Assembly: GCF_000717275.1 (NCBI RefSeq)
Contig: NZ_JNYV01000002.1
Span: forward strand, 930,001 to 994,000
Reading direction: 5' to 3'
DNA length: 64,000 bases
Origin: Kitasatospora arboriphila
GTDB taxonomy: Bacteria; Actinomycetota; Actinomycetes; Mycobacteriales; Mycobacteriaceae
Shown: positions 1 to 8,336 of the stretch, piece after piece
How the letters are laid out: each line of letters begins with the position of its first letter
How positions within the stretch are numbered: position 1 is the stretch's first letter
Notes under the pieces: model-generated
What the model saw: only the letters and a program-made list of their open reading frames with translations
The model's database searches: none
Told to the model about the DNA's origin: nothing
Position numbers and translations under genes: made by a program

Positions 1-2
1 CG

Positions 3-638
3 ATCGTCGTCACCGGTGCAGGACAATCATTCGTTCCGGGTCTTGATCCCGAGGTGTTGTCCGGTTTGTCGGGCGGAGCCAAATATTCGTCGAACCGCCG
101 TACGCAGACCTATGCGACGACGATTCCGAAGCCGATCATCGGCGCGATCAACGGGACCTGTGCCGGAATCGGTCTCGCCCAGGCGCTCAATTTCGACTAC
201 AGGTTCGCCGCAGCCGGTGCCAAGTTCAGCACCGCCTTCGCCAAGCGCGGGCTGCCCGCCGAAGATGCCAGCGCGTGGATGCTCACGCGGTTGGTGGGCC
301 CGGCCAATGCATTCGAACTACTCGCCTCCGGACGTGTGTTCCTTGCCGAGGAAGCGGCAGAGCTGGGGGTGGTCCAGAAGCTGTCGAAGCCCGGCGATGT
401 CGTCGATGACGCACTGCAGTTCGCCCACAACCTCGCCTCGACCGTGTCGCCTGTGGCCATGGCAATGATCAAGTCACAGGTCTGGCGTGACAGTGAGAGC
501 ACCATGGACGCGGCGCGGGTGCGGGCGCAGTACCTGCTCACCGTCGCCAAGAACCAGCCCGACTTCGCCGAGGGTGTGGCAAGTCTGGTCGAACGCCGAT
601 CCCCGAACTTCAGTCCGTATCACACGGTCCACTTCTGA
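3..638 (+). CDS. Enoyl-CoA hydratase/isomerase family protein, 5' partial
   Basis: This is the C-terminal part of a crotonase-fold protein; the reading frame is open to the window edge, so the true start lies upstream. The visible frame begins IVVTGAGQSFVPGLD, which matches the first oxyanion-hole region (usually GAGRAFCAGAD), and continues with the second region IGAINGTCAGIGLAQALNFDYRFA. The family hydrates or isomerises enoyl-CoA thioesters in beta-oxidation. The stop lies 11 bases before the next acyl-CoA dehydrogenase, so the two are probably co-transcribed. The usual catalytic glutamates are not obvious, so hydration, isomerisation or another crotonase reaction are all possible. Confidence 0.85.
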   Translation: MVVTGAGQSFVPGLDPEVLSGLSGGAKYSSNRRTQTYATTIPKPIIGAINGTCAGIGLAQALNFDYRFAAAGAKFSTAFAKRGLPAEDASAWMLTRLVGPANAFELLASGRVFLAEEAAELGVVQKLSKPGDVVDDALQFAHNLASTVSPVAMAMIKSQVWRDSESTMDAARVRAQYLLTVAKNQPDFAEGVASLVERRSPNFSPYHTVHF

Positions 639-649
639 GAGCTGATCAC

Positions 650-1837
650 ATGGACATCGCCACAGAACACAACCTCACCGATTTCAGGGACGAGGTCCGG
701 ACCTGGTTCGACGAGCATCTCGTCGGAGAGTTCGCCGACCACCTCGGAGTCGGGAGTCCCACCGACGACACGGCCTGGGACGTACGTGTCGCCTGGGAGA
801 AGGAGCTCTCTGCAGGTGGCTGGCTGGGCCTGACGTGGCCGGCCGAGTATGGGGGCCGGGGATGCGGACTCGCGGAGGAGATCGTGTTCGAGTACGAGTA
901 CGCGCGCGCCGCGGCGCCGGCCCGGGTCAGCGCTCAGGCGCTGGAGCTGCTCGGACCGACTCTCTTGGCCTTCGGCACCGAGGCTCAGAAGCAGCGCTTT
1001 CTCCCGCCGATCCTGGCAGTCGAAGAGATGTGGGGACAGGGGTTCAGTGAGCCGGGATCCGGATCGGATCTGGCGTCGGTGCGTACCAAGGCGACCCTGG
1101 TGGACGGGATGTGGCGTGTCAACGGGCAGAAGGTGTGGACAACGTTCGGCAATCATGCCGATTGGCTTTACGTGTTGTGCCGCACCGACCCGGACGTCTC
1201 CCTGAGGCACAAAGGCCTGACGCTACTGCTGATCGATACCGACCAACCCGGTGTCGACGTCAAGCCGATCGCCAATCTGGCCGGTTCGTGTGAGTTCAGC
1301 GAGTGCTTCTTCACGGACGCCGTCTGCTCCGAGGACAACGTTGTGGGAGAGGTCGGCGGGGGGTGGGCAGTGGTGTTGGCAACGCTGGGCCTGGAACGGG
1401 GAAGTGCCTTGATGCCGCTCCAACTGTCGATGTCCCGCGAGGTCGACGAGCTGATCAGCACCGCGAAGCACGCCGGCAGCTGGGATGATCCGAGGATCCG
1501 GCAGCGTCTGGTGGACGCGTACGTAGGCGTGAGGGTCATGGCGTCGACGAATGAACGCGTGGTCGCCGACCTCCTCGACACCGAGGCCGCCGCACCCGGA
1601 ATGGCCACCGCGGCCGCGGCCACCGCGAGTAAGTTGTACGCCTCCACGCACCATCAGAAAATCGCCGAACTGGCGGTCGACATCTATGGCGCGGATGCAT
1701 TGCTCGGTTCAGACAACGCAGGCGCGGACGCTGCTCGCAAACTGCTGCTGTTGTCGCGAGCCGAAACCATCTACGGCGGCACGTCCGAAATCCAGCGCAA
1801 CATCATCTCCGAGCGGGTTCTCGGACTCCCACGGTGA
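650..1837 (+). CDS. Acyl-CoA dehydrogenase
   Basis: This 395-residue protein has the full acyl-CoA dehydrogenase length. It should oxidise an acyl-CoA to the 2-enoyl-CoA with FAD, passing electrons to ETF. The FAD/substrate motif FSEPGSGSDLAS is at residues 132-143 and the C-terminal YGGTSEIQR at 375-383. The position that carries the catalytic Glu in MCAD-type enzymes (YEGTS) is Gly here, as in many actinobacterial FadE proteins. The base is therefore elsewhere, or the protein works with a partner such as the acyl-CoA dehydrogenase at 5847. It sits between an enoyl-CoA hydratase and an SDR on the same strand, and the substrate is not predictable. Confidence 0.93.
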   Translation: MDIATEHNLTDFRDEVRTWFDEHLVGEFADHLGVGSPTDDTAWDVRVAWEKELSAGGWLGLTWPAEYGGRGCGLAEEIVFEYEYARAAAPARVSAQALELLGPTLLAFGTEAQKQRFLPPILAVEEMWGQGFSEPGSGSDLASVRTKATLVDGMWRVNGQKVWTTFGNHADWLYVLCRTDPDVSLRHKGLTLLLIDTDQPGVDVKPIANLAGSCEFSECFFTDAVCSEDNVVGEVGGGWAVVLATLGLERGSALMPLQLSMSREVDELISTAKHAGSWDDPRIRQRLVDAYVGVRVMASTNERVVADLLDTEAAAPGMATAAAATASKLYASTHHQKIAELAVDIYGADALLGSDNAGADAARKLLLLSRAETIYGGTSEIQRNIISERVLGLPR

Positions 1838-1876
1838 CGAAGGTATTGCGTAATCGATCAGAAGGAGATGACTGAA

Positions 1877-2647
1877 ATGACCATTTCAGGGTCAGTGGCA
1901 ATAGTGACCGGCGGCGCCGGCGGGCTGGGCGAGGCAGTGGTCCGTCGACTGCACGCTGAAGGCGTGAAAGTGGTGATCGCTGATCTGGCAGACGACAAGG
2001 CCGCTCTACTCGCCGACGAGCTCGGGGAGTCGGTGATCTACTCCCGCACCGACGTGACCGACGAGAGCTCGGTGCTCGCCACCATCGCGGCTGCGGCCGA
2101 GTTGGGTGAACTGCGCTACGCGGTGATCGGGCACGGCGGCTGGGGTGTTGCCGAGCGGGTCGTCAACCGCGACGGCAGCCCGGCCACACTGAGTGGCTTC
2201 ACCAAGACGATCGAGCTCTACCTCACCGGAACCTACAACGTCCTTCGCCTGGTTGCCGCCCATATCGCGACACTCGACATCACAGAAGCCGGTGAGCGCG
2301 GGGCCATCGTGTCCACCGCGTCGATTGCCGGCTACGAAGGCCAGATAGGTCAGACCGCCTACGCCGCAGCGAAAGCGGGCGTCATCGGATTGAGCATCGC
2401 GGTTGCCCGGGACCTCAGCTCGGTGGGAATCCGCTACAACACCATCGCGCCGGGCACCATGAGGACGCCGATGATGGAGTCGGTCGGAGAAGAAGCCCTC
2501 GCGAAGTTCACCGCCAACGTCCCGTTCCCGAAACGCTTGGGCGAGCCCGCCGAATTCGCCGACACGGCCTTCTATCTCCTCACCAATGGCTACGTCAACG
2601 GAGAGACCGTCAGGCTCGACGGAGCTCAGAGATTCGGTCCGCGATGA
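1877..2647 (+). CDS. Short-chain dehydrogenase/reductase (SDR)
   Basis: This is a classical SDR of about 256 residues, with the NAD(P)-binding TGGAGGLG near residue 10 and the catalytic Ser followed by YAAAK. The layout resembles type-10 3-hydroxyacyl-CoA dehydrogenases, so oxidation of a 3-hydroxyacyl-CoA or an alcohol intermediate of this gene set is a reasonable guess. The start is chosen at 1877 because the strong ribosome-binding site GAAGGAG at 1861-1867 lies nine bases before it. The in-frame ATG at 1868 directly abuts that site. The gene follows the acyl-CoA dehydrogenase by 39 bases. Confidence 0.9.
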   Translation: MTISGSVAIVTGGAGGLGEAVVRRLHAEGVKVVIADLADDKAALLADELGESVIYSRTDVTDESSVLATIAAAAELGELRYAVIGHGGWGVAERVVNRDGSPATLSGFTKTIELYLTGTYNVLRLVAAHIATLDITEAGERGAIVSTASIAGYEGQIGQTAYAAAKAGVIGLSIAVARDLSSVGIRYNTIAPGTMRTPMMESVGEEALAKFTANVPFPKRLGEPAEFADTAFYLLTNGYVNGETVRLDGAQRFGPR

Positions 2648-2688
2648 TCGGTCGGTGCGCAAACCGGTACAGCCCACACTTGCTTCCG

Positions 2689-2702
2689 TTTAATCAGTTA
2701 AA
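2689..2702. promoter_or_regulatory. Putative operator palindrome, TTTAA-TCAG-TTAAA
   Basis: A perfect 5-base inverted repeat with a TCAG spacer lies 17 bases before the ATG at 2720. The complement, TTTAACTGATTAAA, closely matches elements before the SDR at 9367, the aldehyde dehydrogenase at 39915 and the acyl-CoA dehydrogenase at 10223-11371. A TetR-type regulator is the likely binder; the one at 39078-39725 is next to one of the sites. Confidence 0.5.
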
Positions 2703-2719
2703 TGATGTAACTTGAAAAA

Positions 2720-3109
2720 ATGGCAGCAAAACCCATAGCCGAGAACCTGTACGTCGACCACGGCGACACGGTCCACCTACTCGCTTCGACCTCTGCAGTC
2801 GGACAGTCGCTGGTGTTCCCCGCCGAGGCGAACGAGAAAGTGGTGCCGGTCGCTTCCGAAGGTACTTTGTTCACCTGGACGAGCCAGGAGTTTCCGCCGC
2901 CGGCGCCGCCGTATGTCGGAACCGGTGAATTCACCCGATACGGCGTCGGCTACGTCGAGTTCCCGGAAGGAATTCTCATCGAGGGAATTCTCACGACGTG
3001 CGATCCCGAGGCGTTGACGATCGGCGGGGCCATGCGGACCGTGCTCATCTCACTGGGCGACGTCCAGACATTCGCATTCGAACCAGTACGAACGGAGCGG
3101 GACAGATGA
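2720..3109 (+). CDS. DUF35 OB-fold protein without zinc-ribbon cysteines
   Basis: This 129-residue protein resembles the OB-fold (DUF35) partner of thiolase-like enzymes. The C-terminal half reads YGVGYVEFPEGILIEGILT, typical of the OB fold. The N-terminal rubredoxin-like zinc ribbon normally has four cysteines, but this protein has a single Cys (about residue 93), so the zinc site is absent. Its TGA overlaps the ATG of the thiolase-like gene (ATGA at 3106), which implies a protein complex. In steroid side-chain degradation, DUF35 proteins pair with Ltp-type thiolase homologues for retro-aldol cleavage. There is no Shine-Dalgarno sequence before the ATG (preceded by CTTGAAAAA), so the mRNA may be leaderless or nearly so. 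Confidence 0.8.
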   Translation: MAAKPIAENLYVDHGDTVHLLASTSAVGQSLVFPAEANEKVVPVASEGTLFTWTSQEFPPPAPPYVGTGEFTRYGVGYVEFPEGILIEGILTTCDPEALTIGGAMRTVLISLGDVQTFAFEPVRTERDR

Positions 3110-4254
3110 CCACAGGAGTCTCGATCATCGGTGTCGGCCTTCATCCGTTCGGCCGCTTCCCCGGCAAGCAGGCGCTGGACATGGGTGCCGACGCGACCCG
3201 CTTGGCACTCGCCGACGCGGGTATCGAATGGTCCCAGGTGCAGCGTGGCTTTGCGGGCAGCCTCGAGGTGTCCAACCCCGATTCTGTGGTCGGCAAGCTG
3301 GGGCTCACCGGGATTCCGTTCTTTGGGGTTTTCAACGGCTGCGCCACCGCGAATACCTCGGTGAGTATGGCGCGCACGGCAATCGAGAACGGCGAGGCCG
3401 ACATAGCCATCGCCATCGGGTTCGACAAGCACCCAAAGGGCGCGTTCTCGGCGGACCCGTCGGTGATCGGGCTACCGTCCTGGTACGCCGAGCAGGGGCT
3501 TTTCCTCACCACGCATTTCTTCGGTATGAAGATCAACCGCTACATGCATGATCACGGAATCACGCAGGGGACCCTGGCGAAGGTTGCCGCCAAGAATTTC
3601 CGCAACGGTTCGATGAACGAAAAAGCCTGGCGCCGTAAGCCGATGACAGAAGAAGACATCCTTGCCGCGCCGTATCTGAATTACCCACTGACGCAATACA
3701 TGTACTGTGCGCCCGATGAAGGCGCGGCGGCCGTGGTGTTGTGTCGCCGGGATTTGGCGCACAAGTACACATCGACCCCCATCCACATCGATGCATGCGT
3801 CTTGCGGACCCGGACCGAGGGTGCATTCGAGATGCAGAGTCCGTCGCTGCCGGTTGCCGCCGCGCCCAGTCCGACGGTGTTCGCGTCCAAGGCGGCGTTT
3901 GAGGCAGCCGGGATCGGACCCGAAGACGTCGGGGTGGCGCAGTTGCAGGACACCGACGCGGGTTCCGAGATCATCCACATGGCGGAGAATGGATTCTGCG
4001 CCGACGGGGATCAGGAGAAGCTGATAGCGGAGGGATTCACCGAGATCAGTGGCGCGCTGCCGGTCAACACCGACGGTGGTCTGATGTCCAACGGCGAACC
4101 CATCGGTGCTTCCGGACTGCGGCAGATCCACGAGATCGTTCTGCAGCTGCGTGGAACTGCGGGAAGTCGTCAGGTCAAGGGTGATCCGCAGGTGGGCTAC
4201 ACCCACCTCTATGGCTCACCGGGTACCGGCGCAGTGACCATTCTTTCTCGCTGA
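3106..4254 (+). CDS. Thiolase-like (lipid-transfer/SCP2-type) protein
   Basis: This 382-residue thiolase-superfamily protein is of the SCP2/Ltp branch. A nucleophile-like Cys lies in FNGCATANTS (residue 79). The C-terminal loop reads YGSPGTGAVTI where degradative thiolases carry a second catalytic Cys (usually C-x-G), so classical thiolysis is uncertain. Either 3-ketoacyl-CoA thiolysis or an Ltp-type retro-aldol cleavage would fit. The start ATG overlaps the DUF35 stop codon. The downstream CoA ligase begins 15 bases after the stop. Confidence 0.85.
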   Translation: MTTGVSIIGVGLHPFGRFPGKQALDMGADATRLALADAGIEWSQVQRGFAGSLEVSNPDSVVGKLGLTGIPFFGVFNGCATANTSVSMARTAIENGEADIAIAIGFDKHPKGAFSADPSVIGLPSWYAEQGLFLTTHFFGMKINRYMHDHGITQGTLAKVAAKNFRNGSMNEKAWRRKPMTEEDILAAPYLNYPLTQYMYCAPDEGAAAVVLCRRDLAHKYTSTPIHIDACVLRTRTEGAFEMQSPSLPVAAAPSPTVFASKAAFEAAGIGPEDVGVAQLQDTDAGSEIIHMAENGFCADGDQEKLIAEGFTEISGALPVNTDGGLMSNGEPIGASGLRQIHEIVLQLRGTAGSRQVKGDPQVGYTHLYGSPGTGAVTILSR

Positions 4255-4269
4255 GCCGAGAGCTGAACC

Positions 4270-5763
4270 GTGGCAGAGCACCTGTTCCCAGAAGAATGGC
4301 ATGAGCGGCCGGCCGTTGTCGTGGAGCCGAGCGGAAAAGCGTTGACCTTCGGCGAACTGGAGCACGCATCGAATAAGGCCGCACATCTGTTCCGGACCCA
4401 GGGGATCATGCGGGGCGACACCATCGCGCTTGTGATGGAGAACCGCTTGGAGTTCTTGGTGCTGGCCTGGGCAGCTCAGCGGAGCGGCCTTTACTACGTC
4501 GCCGTCAACAATCATCTGACACCGCCGGAAGTGGCGTACGTCGTGACCGATTCTGGTGCGCGCGCGGTATATGCCTCAGCGAAGTGTGCTTCGAGACTGT
4601 CCGCGTCTTCACCCGGCGTCCGGTACTTCCAGATCGACCCTGGTGCTCATGCGGGGTGGGAGCCGGCCCGTTGGGATGATGAACCCGAGTCGCCGATTGC
4701 CGATCAGGCCGAAGGCGACTTTCTCCTGTATTCCTCTGGAACCACCGGTAGGCCGAAAGGCATCCAGCGACCGCTCATCGGATCTGCGCTGGGGACATAT
4801 CCCGATCTGCCCGGTGCCTGGTTGACCGAGCTGCTGGGCCTGCGGGTCGGGGACACATTCCTGTCTCCGGCCCCGCTCTATCACGCAGCGCCACTGGGCT
4901 GGTCGATGGGTGCGCTGCGGCGAGGTGCATCGGTGGTGATCATGGAGCGATTCGATCCCACCTACGCACTCGCGTTGATCGCTCGACACCGTGTCACGCA
5001 CAGCCAGTGGGTGCCCACCATGTTCATCCGGATGCTGAAACTGGATGAAGCGGTTCGGCGTCGATTTGATCTCAGTAGCCATCGAGTGGCGGTGCATGCG
5101 GCCGCCCCGTGCCCGGTGGCGGCGAAGCGGGCGATGATCGATTGGTGGGGGCCGATCCTGTTCGAGTTCTACTCCGCCACCGAAGGAATCGGAGCAACAT
5201 CCATCTTCGCTGATGAATGGTTGAAAAAGCCGGGCTCCGTGGGCAAACCGTTGCTCGGCACGCCAGTCGTCCTCGACGACGCCGGTAATCCGGTGAAACC
5301 CGGTGTGGTGGGCACGATCTGGTTCTCGGGAGGTCGAGAGTTCTCGTACCACGACGACCCGGTCAAGACAGCGGCCGCCATTGACGCGCAAGGCCGTGCA
5401 ACGGTCGGCGACGTCGGCTGGATCGATGATGACGGTTACTTGTACCTGTCGGATCGGCGCGCGCACCTGATCATCTCGGGTGGGGTGAACATCTACCCGC
5501 AGGAGGTCGAGAACACCCTGGTGATGCACCCGGAAGTGCACGATGTCGCGGTAGCCGGGGTGCCTGATCCGGATCTGGGAGAACGTGTAGTCGCATACGT
5601 TCAGGTTGCGCCCAACTCTGCCGATGGGGCCTTGGCCGAACGGCTCCAGGCCTACTGCGCCCAGACACTGGCACGTTTCAAGATCCCCCGTGAGTTCCGG
5701 GTGGTCCGCAGTCTCCCGCGCACGCCGACGGGGAAACTGCGAAAACACGAGCTGCCCATGTAG
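4270..5763 (+). CDS. Acyl-CoA synthetase (AMP-dependent, ANL superfamily)
   Basis: This 497-residue enzyme should form an acyl-CoA from a carboxylic acid, ATP and CoA. The P-loop-like motif YSSGTTGRPKG is at residues 154-164, the YSATEG motif is in the middle, the hinge is SDRRAHLIISGG and the C-terminal catalytic Lys is in PRTPTGK (489). It starts with GTG. It lies 15 bases after the thiolase-like gene and would supply the CoA ester used by the neighbouring dehydrogenases, hydratases and thiolase. Confidence 0.93.
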   Translation: MAEHLFPEEWHERPAVVVEPSGKALTFGELEHASNKAAHLFRTQGIMRGDTIALVMENRLEFLVLAWAAQRSGLYYVAVNNHLTPPEVAYVVTDSGARAVYASAKCASRLSASSPGVRYFQIDPGAHAGWEPARWDDEPESPIADQAEGDFLLYSSGTTGRPKGIQRPLIGSALGTYPDLPGAWLTELLGLRVGDTFLSPAPLYHAAPLGWSMGALRRGASVVIMERFDPTYALALIARHRVTHSQWVPTMFIRMLKLDEAVRRRFDLSSHRVAVHAAAPCPVAAKRAMIDWWGPILFEFYSATEGIGATSIFADEWLKKPGSVGKPLLGTPVVLDDAGNPVKPGVVGTIWFSGGREFSYHDDPVKTAAAIDAQGRATVGDVGWIDDDGYLYLSDRRAHLIISGGVNIYPQEVENTLVMHPEVHDVAVAGVPDPDLGERVVAYVQVAPNSADGALAERLQAYCAQTLARFKIPREFRVVRSLPRTPTGKLRKHELPM

Positions 5764-5846
5764 ATCTTCAGGCGGTCGTCGCAATCACCCGGCATCACAA
5801 CGCTTTCAACCCAACGTACTGATTCGATAGGCACTCAAGGAGAGTT

Positions 5847-6983
5847 ATGGCGCTCATCAAAACCGCTGAGCAGGAGGCGCTGCGCGACGTGATGCGCTCA
5901 TTCCTGGACAAACACTCAGACGAGACCAAGGTACGGCAGGAGTCGGATAGCACTCTCGGTTACGACCCGGACGTCTGGCGAAGGCTCGCCGAACAGATCG
6001 GCGTCCAGGCGCTGGCCATCCCGGAAGAGTTCGACGGCGCCGGTTACGGGTTCGACGAACTGTCGATCGTCATGGAGGAGACAGGCCGAGCTCTGTTCAC
6101 CGGTCCCGTACTCGCGACAGTGGTCTTGGCCGCCAACGCCATCTTGCTGTCAGGTGATAACGAGGCCTGTAAACGATACCTGCCTGAGATCGCCTCCGGA
6201 GCCTTGATCGCGACCGTCGCAATCAGCGAGAAGAAGGCCGCCTGGGTTCTCGAGGACATCACGACCACTGCCACATCGAGAGGCGACGGTAACTGGGTTC
6301 TGAACGGTGTCAAGCCGCATGTGCTCGAAGCGACCGGGGCGAATTTGATCGTGGTCGCCGCGACCACGGAGGCGGGTGTCTCTCTCTTCTTGGTCGACTC
6401 CGACGCCACCGGTCTGCAGATCAAAGACCTCGACACCATGGACCGGACGAGGCGATATGGTGCTGTCGCCTTCGCCGACACACCAGCAGTGCTACTGGGG
6501 GAGGAGGGAGCCGGATGGCCGGTCATCGACAAAGTGTTCGACCTCGGACTCGCTGCCTTGGCGAGTGAACAGGTGGGCGCGGCGGCGAAGGTCCTCGATT
6601 CGACAGTCGAATACCTCTGTGTGCGCGAACAATTCGGCCGCCCAATCGGCTCTTTTCAGGCAATCAAACACCGCTGCGCCGATATGTTGGTCGAGTTGGA
6701 GTCTGCGCGTTCAGCCGCCGCGTATGCGTCGATGGTTGTCGCTGCCGGCTCCGACGACGTACAGACAGCCACCTCGATCGCCAAGGCGTATTGTTCGCAA
6801 GCTTTTTATCACATCGCTGCGGAAAGCATTCAGATGCACGGCGGCATCGGGTTCACCTGGGAGCATCCCGCCCACCTCTATTTCAAGCGGGCCAAAACAT
6901 CTGAGCAGATGCTCGGAAGCCCGTCCTTTCATCGCGAGAGAATCGCCGAACTGATCGGCATGATCGGAGACAGTGCCGAATGA
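5847..6983 (+). CDS. Acyl-CoA dehydrogenase
   Basis: This 378-residue protein is of the shorter FadE subtype, with the C-terminal signature QMHGGIGFTWEHPAHLYFKRA. A clear GGAG ribosome-binding site precedes the ATG. The FSEPG-type motif is replaced by VAISEKKAAW, so the flavin/substrate loop is diverged, as in one partner of heteromeric actinobacterial acyl-CoA dehydrogenases. Its stop overlaps the next start (ATGA at 6980). It may pair with the acyl-CoA dehydrogenase at 650-1837, which is inferred from the complementary subtype features. Confidence 0.92.
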   Translation: MALIKTAEQEALRDVMRSFLDKHSDETKVRQESDSTLGYDPDVWRRLAEQIGVQALAIPEEFDGAGYGFDELSIVMEETGRALFTGPVLATVVLAANAILLSGDNEACKRYLPEIASGALIATVAISEKKAAWVLEDITTTATSRGDGNWVLNGVKPHVLEATGANLIVVAATTEAGVSLFLVDSDATGLQIKDLDTMDRTRRYGAVAFADTPAVLLGEEGAGWPVIDKVFDLGLAALASEQVGAAAKVLDSTVEYLCVREQFGRPIGSFQAIKHRCADMLVELESARSAAAYASMVVAAGSDDVQTATSIAKAYCSQAFYHIAAESIQMHGGIGFTWEHPAHLYFKRAKTSEQMLGSPSFHRERIAELIGMIGDSAE

Positions 6984-7438
6984 GGGTATTCACAGCAGCT
7001 GACGAACTACTCGCCGCCGCGGGCGAAGAGCTCGGGAAGAGCGACTGGTTGACTGTCACACAAGACCGGATCAATCAGTTTGCCGAGGCCACCGGGGATC
7101 ATCAATGGATCCACGTCGACGTCGAACGTGCGAACGCCGAGAGTCCATACGGCAAGCCGATCGCGCACGGTTACCTGACGTTGTCTCTGCTCCCTATGCT
7201 GGGCTGGCAGATATACACGGTCCAGGGAACCAAGGCGGGCATCAACTACGGGTCCAACAAGGTCAGATTTCTCTCGCCTGTGCTCGTCGACTCCGAGATC
7301 CGGCTGGTGTCGGTACTACGGGAAGCTGTCGAGCTGGACGGCGGTTCCCTGCAGCTGGTGATCGGACAGACGGTCGAGATCAAGGACTCACCCAAGCCCG
7401 CCCTCGTGGCCGAGACCATCAGCAGGATCACGTTCTGA
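6980..7438 (+). CDS. MaoC-family (R)-specific enoyl-CoA hydratase
   Basis: This is a 152-residue single hot-dog protein. The hydratase-2 motif FAEATGDHQWIHVD places the catalytic pair at Asp40 and His45. The family hydrates 2-enoyl-CoA to (R)-3-hydroxyacyl-CoA. The start overlaps the acyl-CoA dehydrogenase stop, so the enoyl product is probably handed on directly. It is the last gene of the first plus-strand block and is followed by a strong hairpin at 7478-7511. Confidence 0.92.
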   Translation: MRVFTAADELLAAAGEELGKSDWLTVTQDRINQFAEATGDHQWIHVDVERANAESPYGKPIAHGYLTLSLLPMLGWQIYTVQGTKAGINYGSNKVRFLSPVLVDSEIRLVSVLREAVELDGGSLQLVIGQTVEIKDSPKPALVAETISRITF

Positions 7439-7477
7439 ATCGTCACCACATCCGTTCGTCAACAACGCCAGACCATG

Positions 7478-7511
7478 TCAGCCCGGTACCCCGAGGTGGG
7501 GACCGGGCTGA
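7478..7511. terminator. Terminator-type hairpin
   Basis: The inverted repeat TCAGCCCGGT..CCCC / GGGG..ACCGGGCTGA has a five-base loop. It lies between the convergent MaoC gene and the enoyl-CoA hydratase on the minus strand and probably serves both directions. There is no long T tract, which is common in actinobacteria. Confidence 0.7.
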
Positions 7512-7542
7512 AATGCTCCGCTAAGTGATCTTCAGGTCGAGG

Positions 7543-8310
7543 TCAACGACCTGTCCACTCGGGCTTGCGCTTCTCTGCGAACGCAACTGCGCCTTCTTTG
7601 GCGTCGTCGGTGGAGAACACGGGAATGATGATCTTTGCTTGCTCCGCGAACTGCTCGGCGCCGCTCCATGAGCTGGCTGAGGTGATCACCTGTTTGGTTG
7701 CGCGGACGGCAAGCGGGCCGTTGCCCGCGATCTTCTCGGCCAACTCGAGCGCTCGGTCGAGGGCGCGTCCTGGTTCACTCAAGTGATTGACGAGCCCGAG
7801 TTCGTGCGCGCGCGCCGCTGAGATCGAATCTCCGGTCAAAGCCAGTTCCATGGCGACCTGGTAGGGGATGCGCTGCGGGAGGCGGAGGAGTCCGCCACCA
7901 CCTGCGACGAGGCCGCGCTTGACTTCGGGAAGTCCGAATGTCGACTCCGACGAGGCAACGATGAGGTCCGTCGCGAGGGCGAGTTCGGTGCCGCCGGCCA
8001 ACGCGGGGCCCTCGACAGCGGCAATCAGAGGCTTGGTCGGTGGTTGTTCGGTGAATCCGAGCCCGCGCCCCTTCACTGCTACGTCTTCGCCGCGCGCGAA
8101 GGCTTTGAGATCCATGCCGGCGCTGAAGAAGCCGCCTGCCCCGGTGAGGACCGCGATCGAGAGCGTCGGATCTTGATCCAGTCTGTCCATCGCGTTGGCC
8201 AGGCCCTTGCTGACCGCGCCGTTGATCGCGTTACGCGCCTGCGGGCGGTTGATCGTGATGATGAGGACACGGTCCCGTTGCTCGACGAGGACTTCCTGTG
8301 TTTCGTTCAT
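7543..8310 (-). CDS. Enoyl-CoA hydratase/isomerase family protein
   Basis: This is a 255-residue crotonase. The first oxyanion-hole segment is GAGGFFSAGMDLKAF, the second is AAVEGPALAGGTELALATD, and the region TFGLPEVKRGLVAGGGG is well conserved, with a Glu at the usual catalytic-glutamate position. It should hydrate or isomerise an enoyl-CoA. The start at 8310 is chosen because an AGGGAG ribosome-binding site precedes it and the family's N-terminus begins there. The gene lies 26 bases downstream of the NmrA-like gene and is likely co-transcribed with it. Confidence 0.92.
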   Translation of the reverse strand: MNETQEVLVEQRDRVLIITINRPQARNAINGAVSKGLANAMDRLDQDPTLSIAVLTGAGGFFSAGMDLKAFARGEDVAVKGRGLGFTEQPPTKPLIAAVEGPALAGGTELALATDLIVASSESTFGLPEVKRGLVAGGGGLLRLPQRIPYQVAMELALTGDSISAARAHELGLVNHLSEPGRALDRALELAEKIAGNGPLAVRATKQVITSASSWSGAEQFAEQAKIIIPVFSTDDAKEGAVAFAEKRKPEWTGR

Positions 8311-8336
8311 TGAACTCCCTGGTTTTGTCCCTGCAT

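Noticed and set aside
4609..5784. A 391-codon minus-strand open frame
   Set aside because: It is the antisense shadow of the CoA ligase at 4270-5763.
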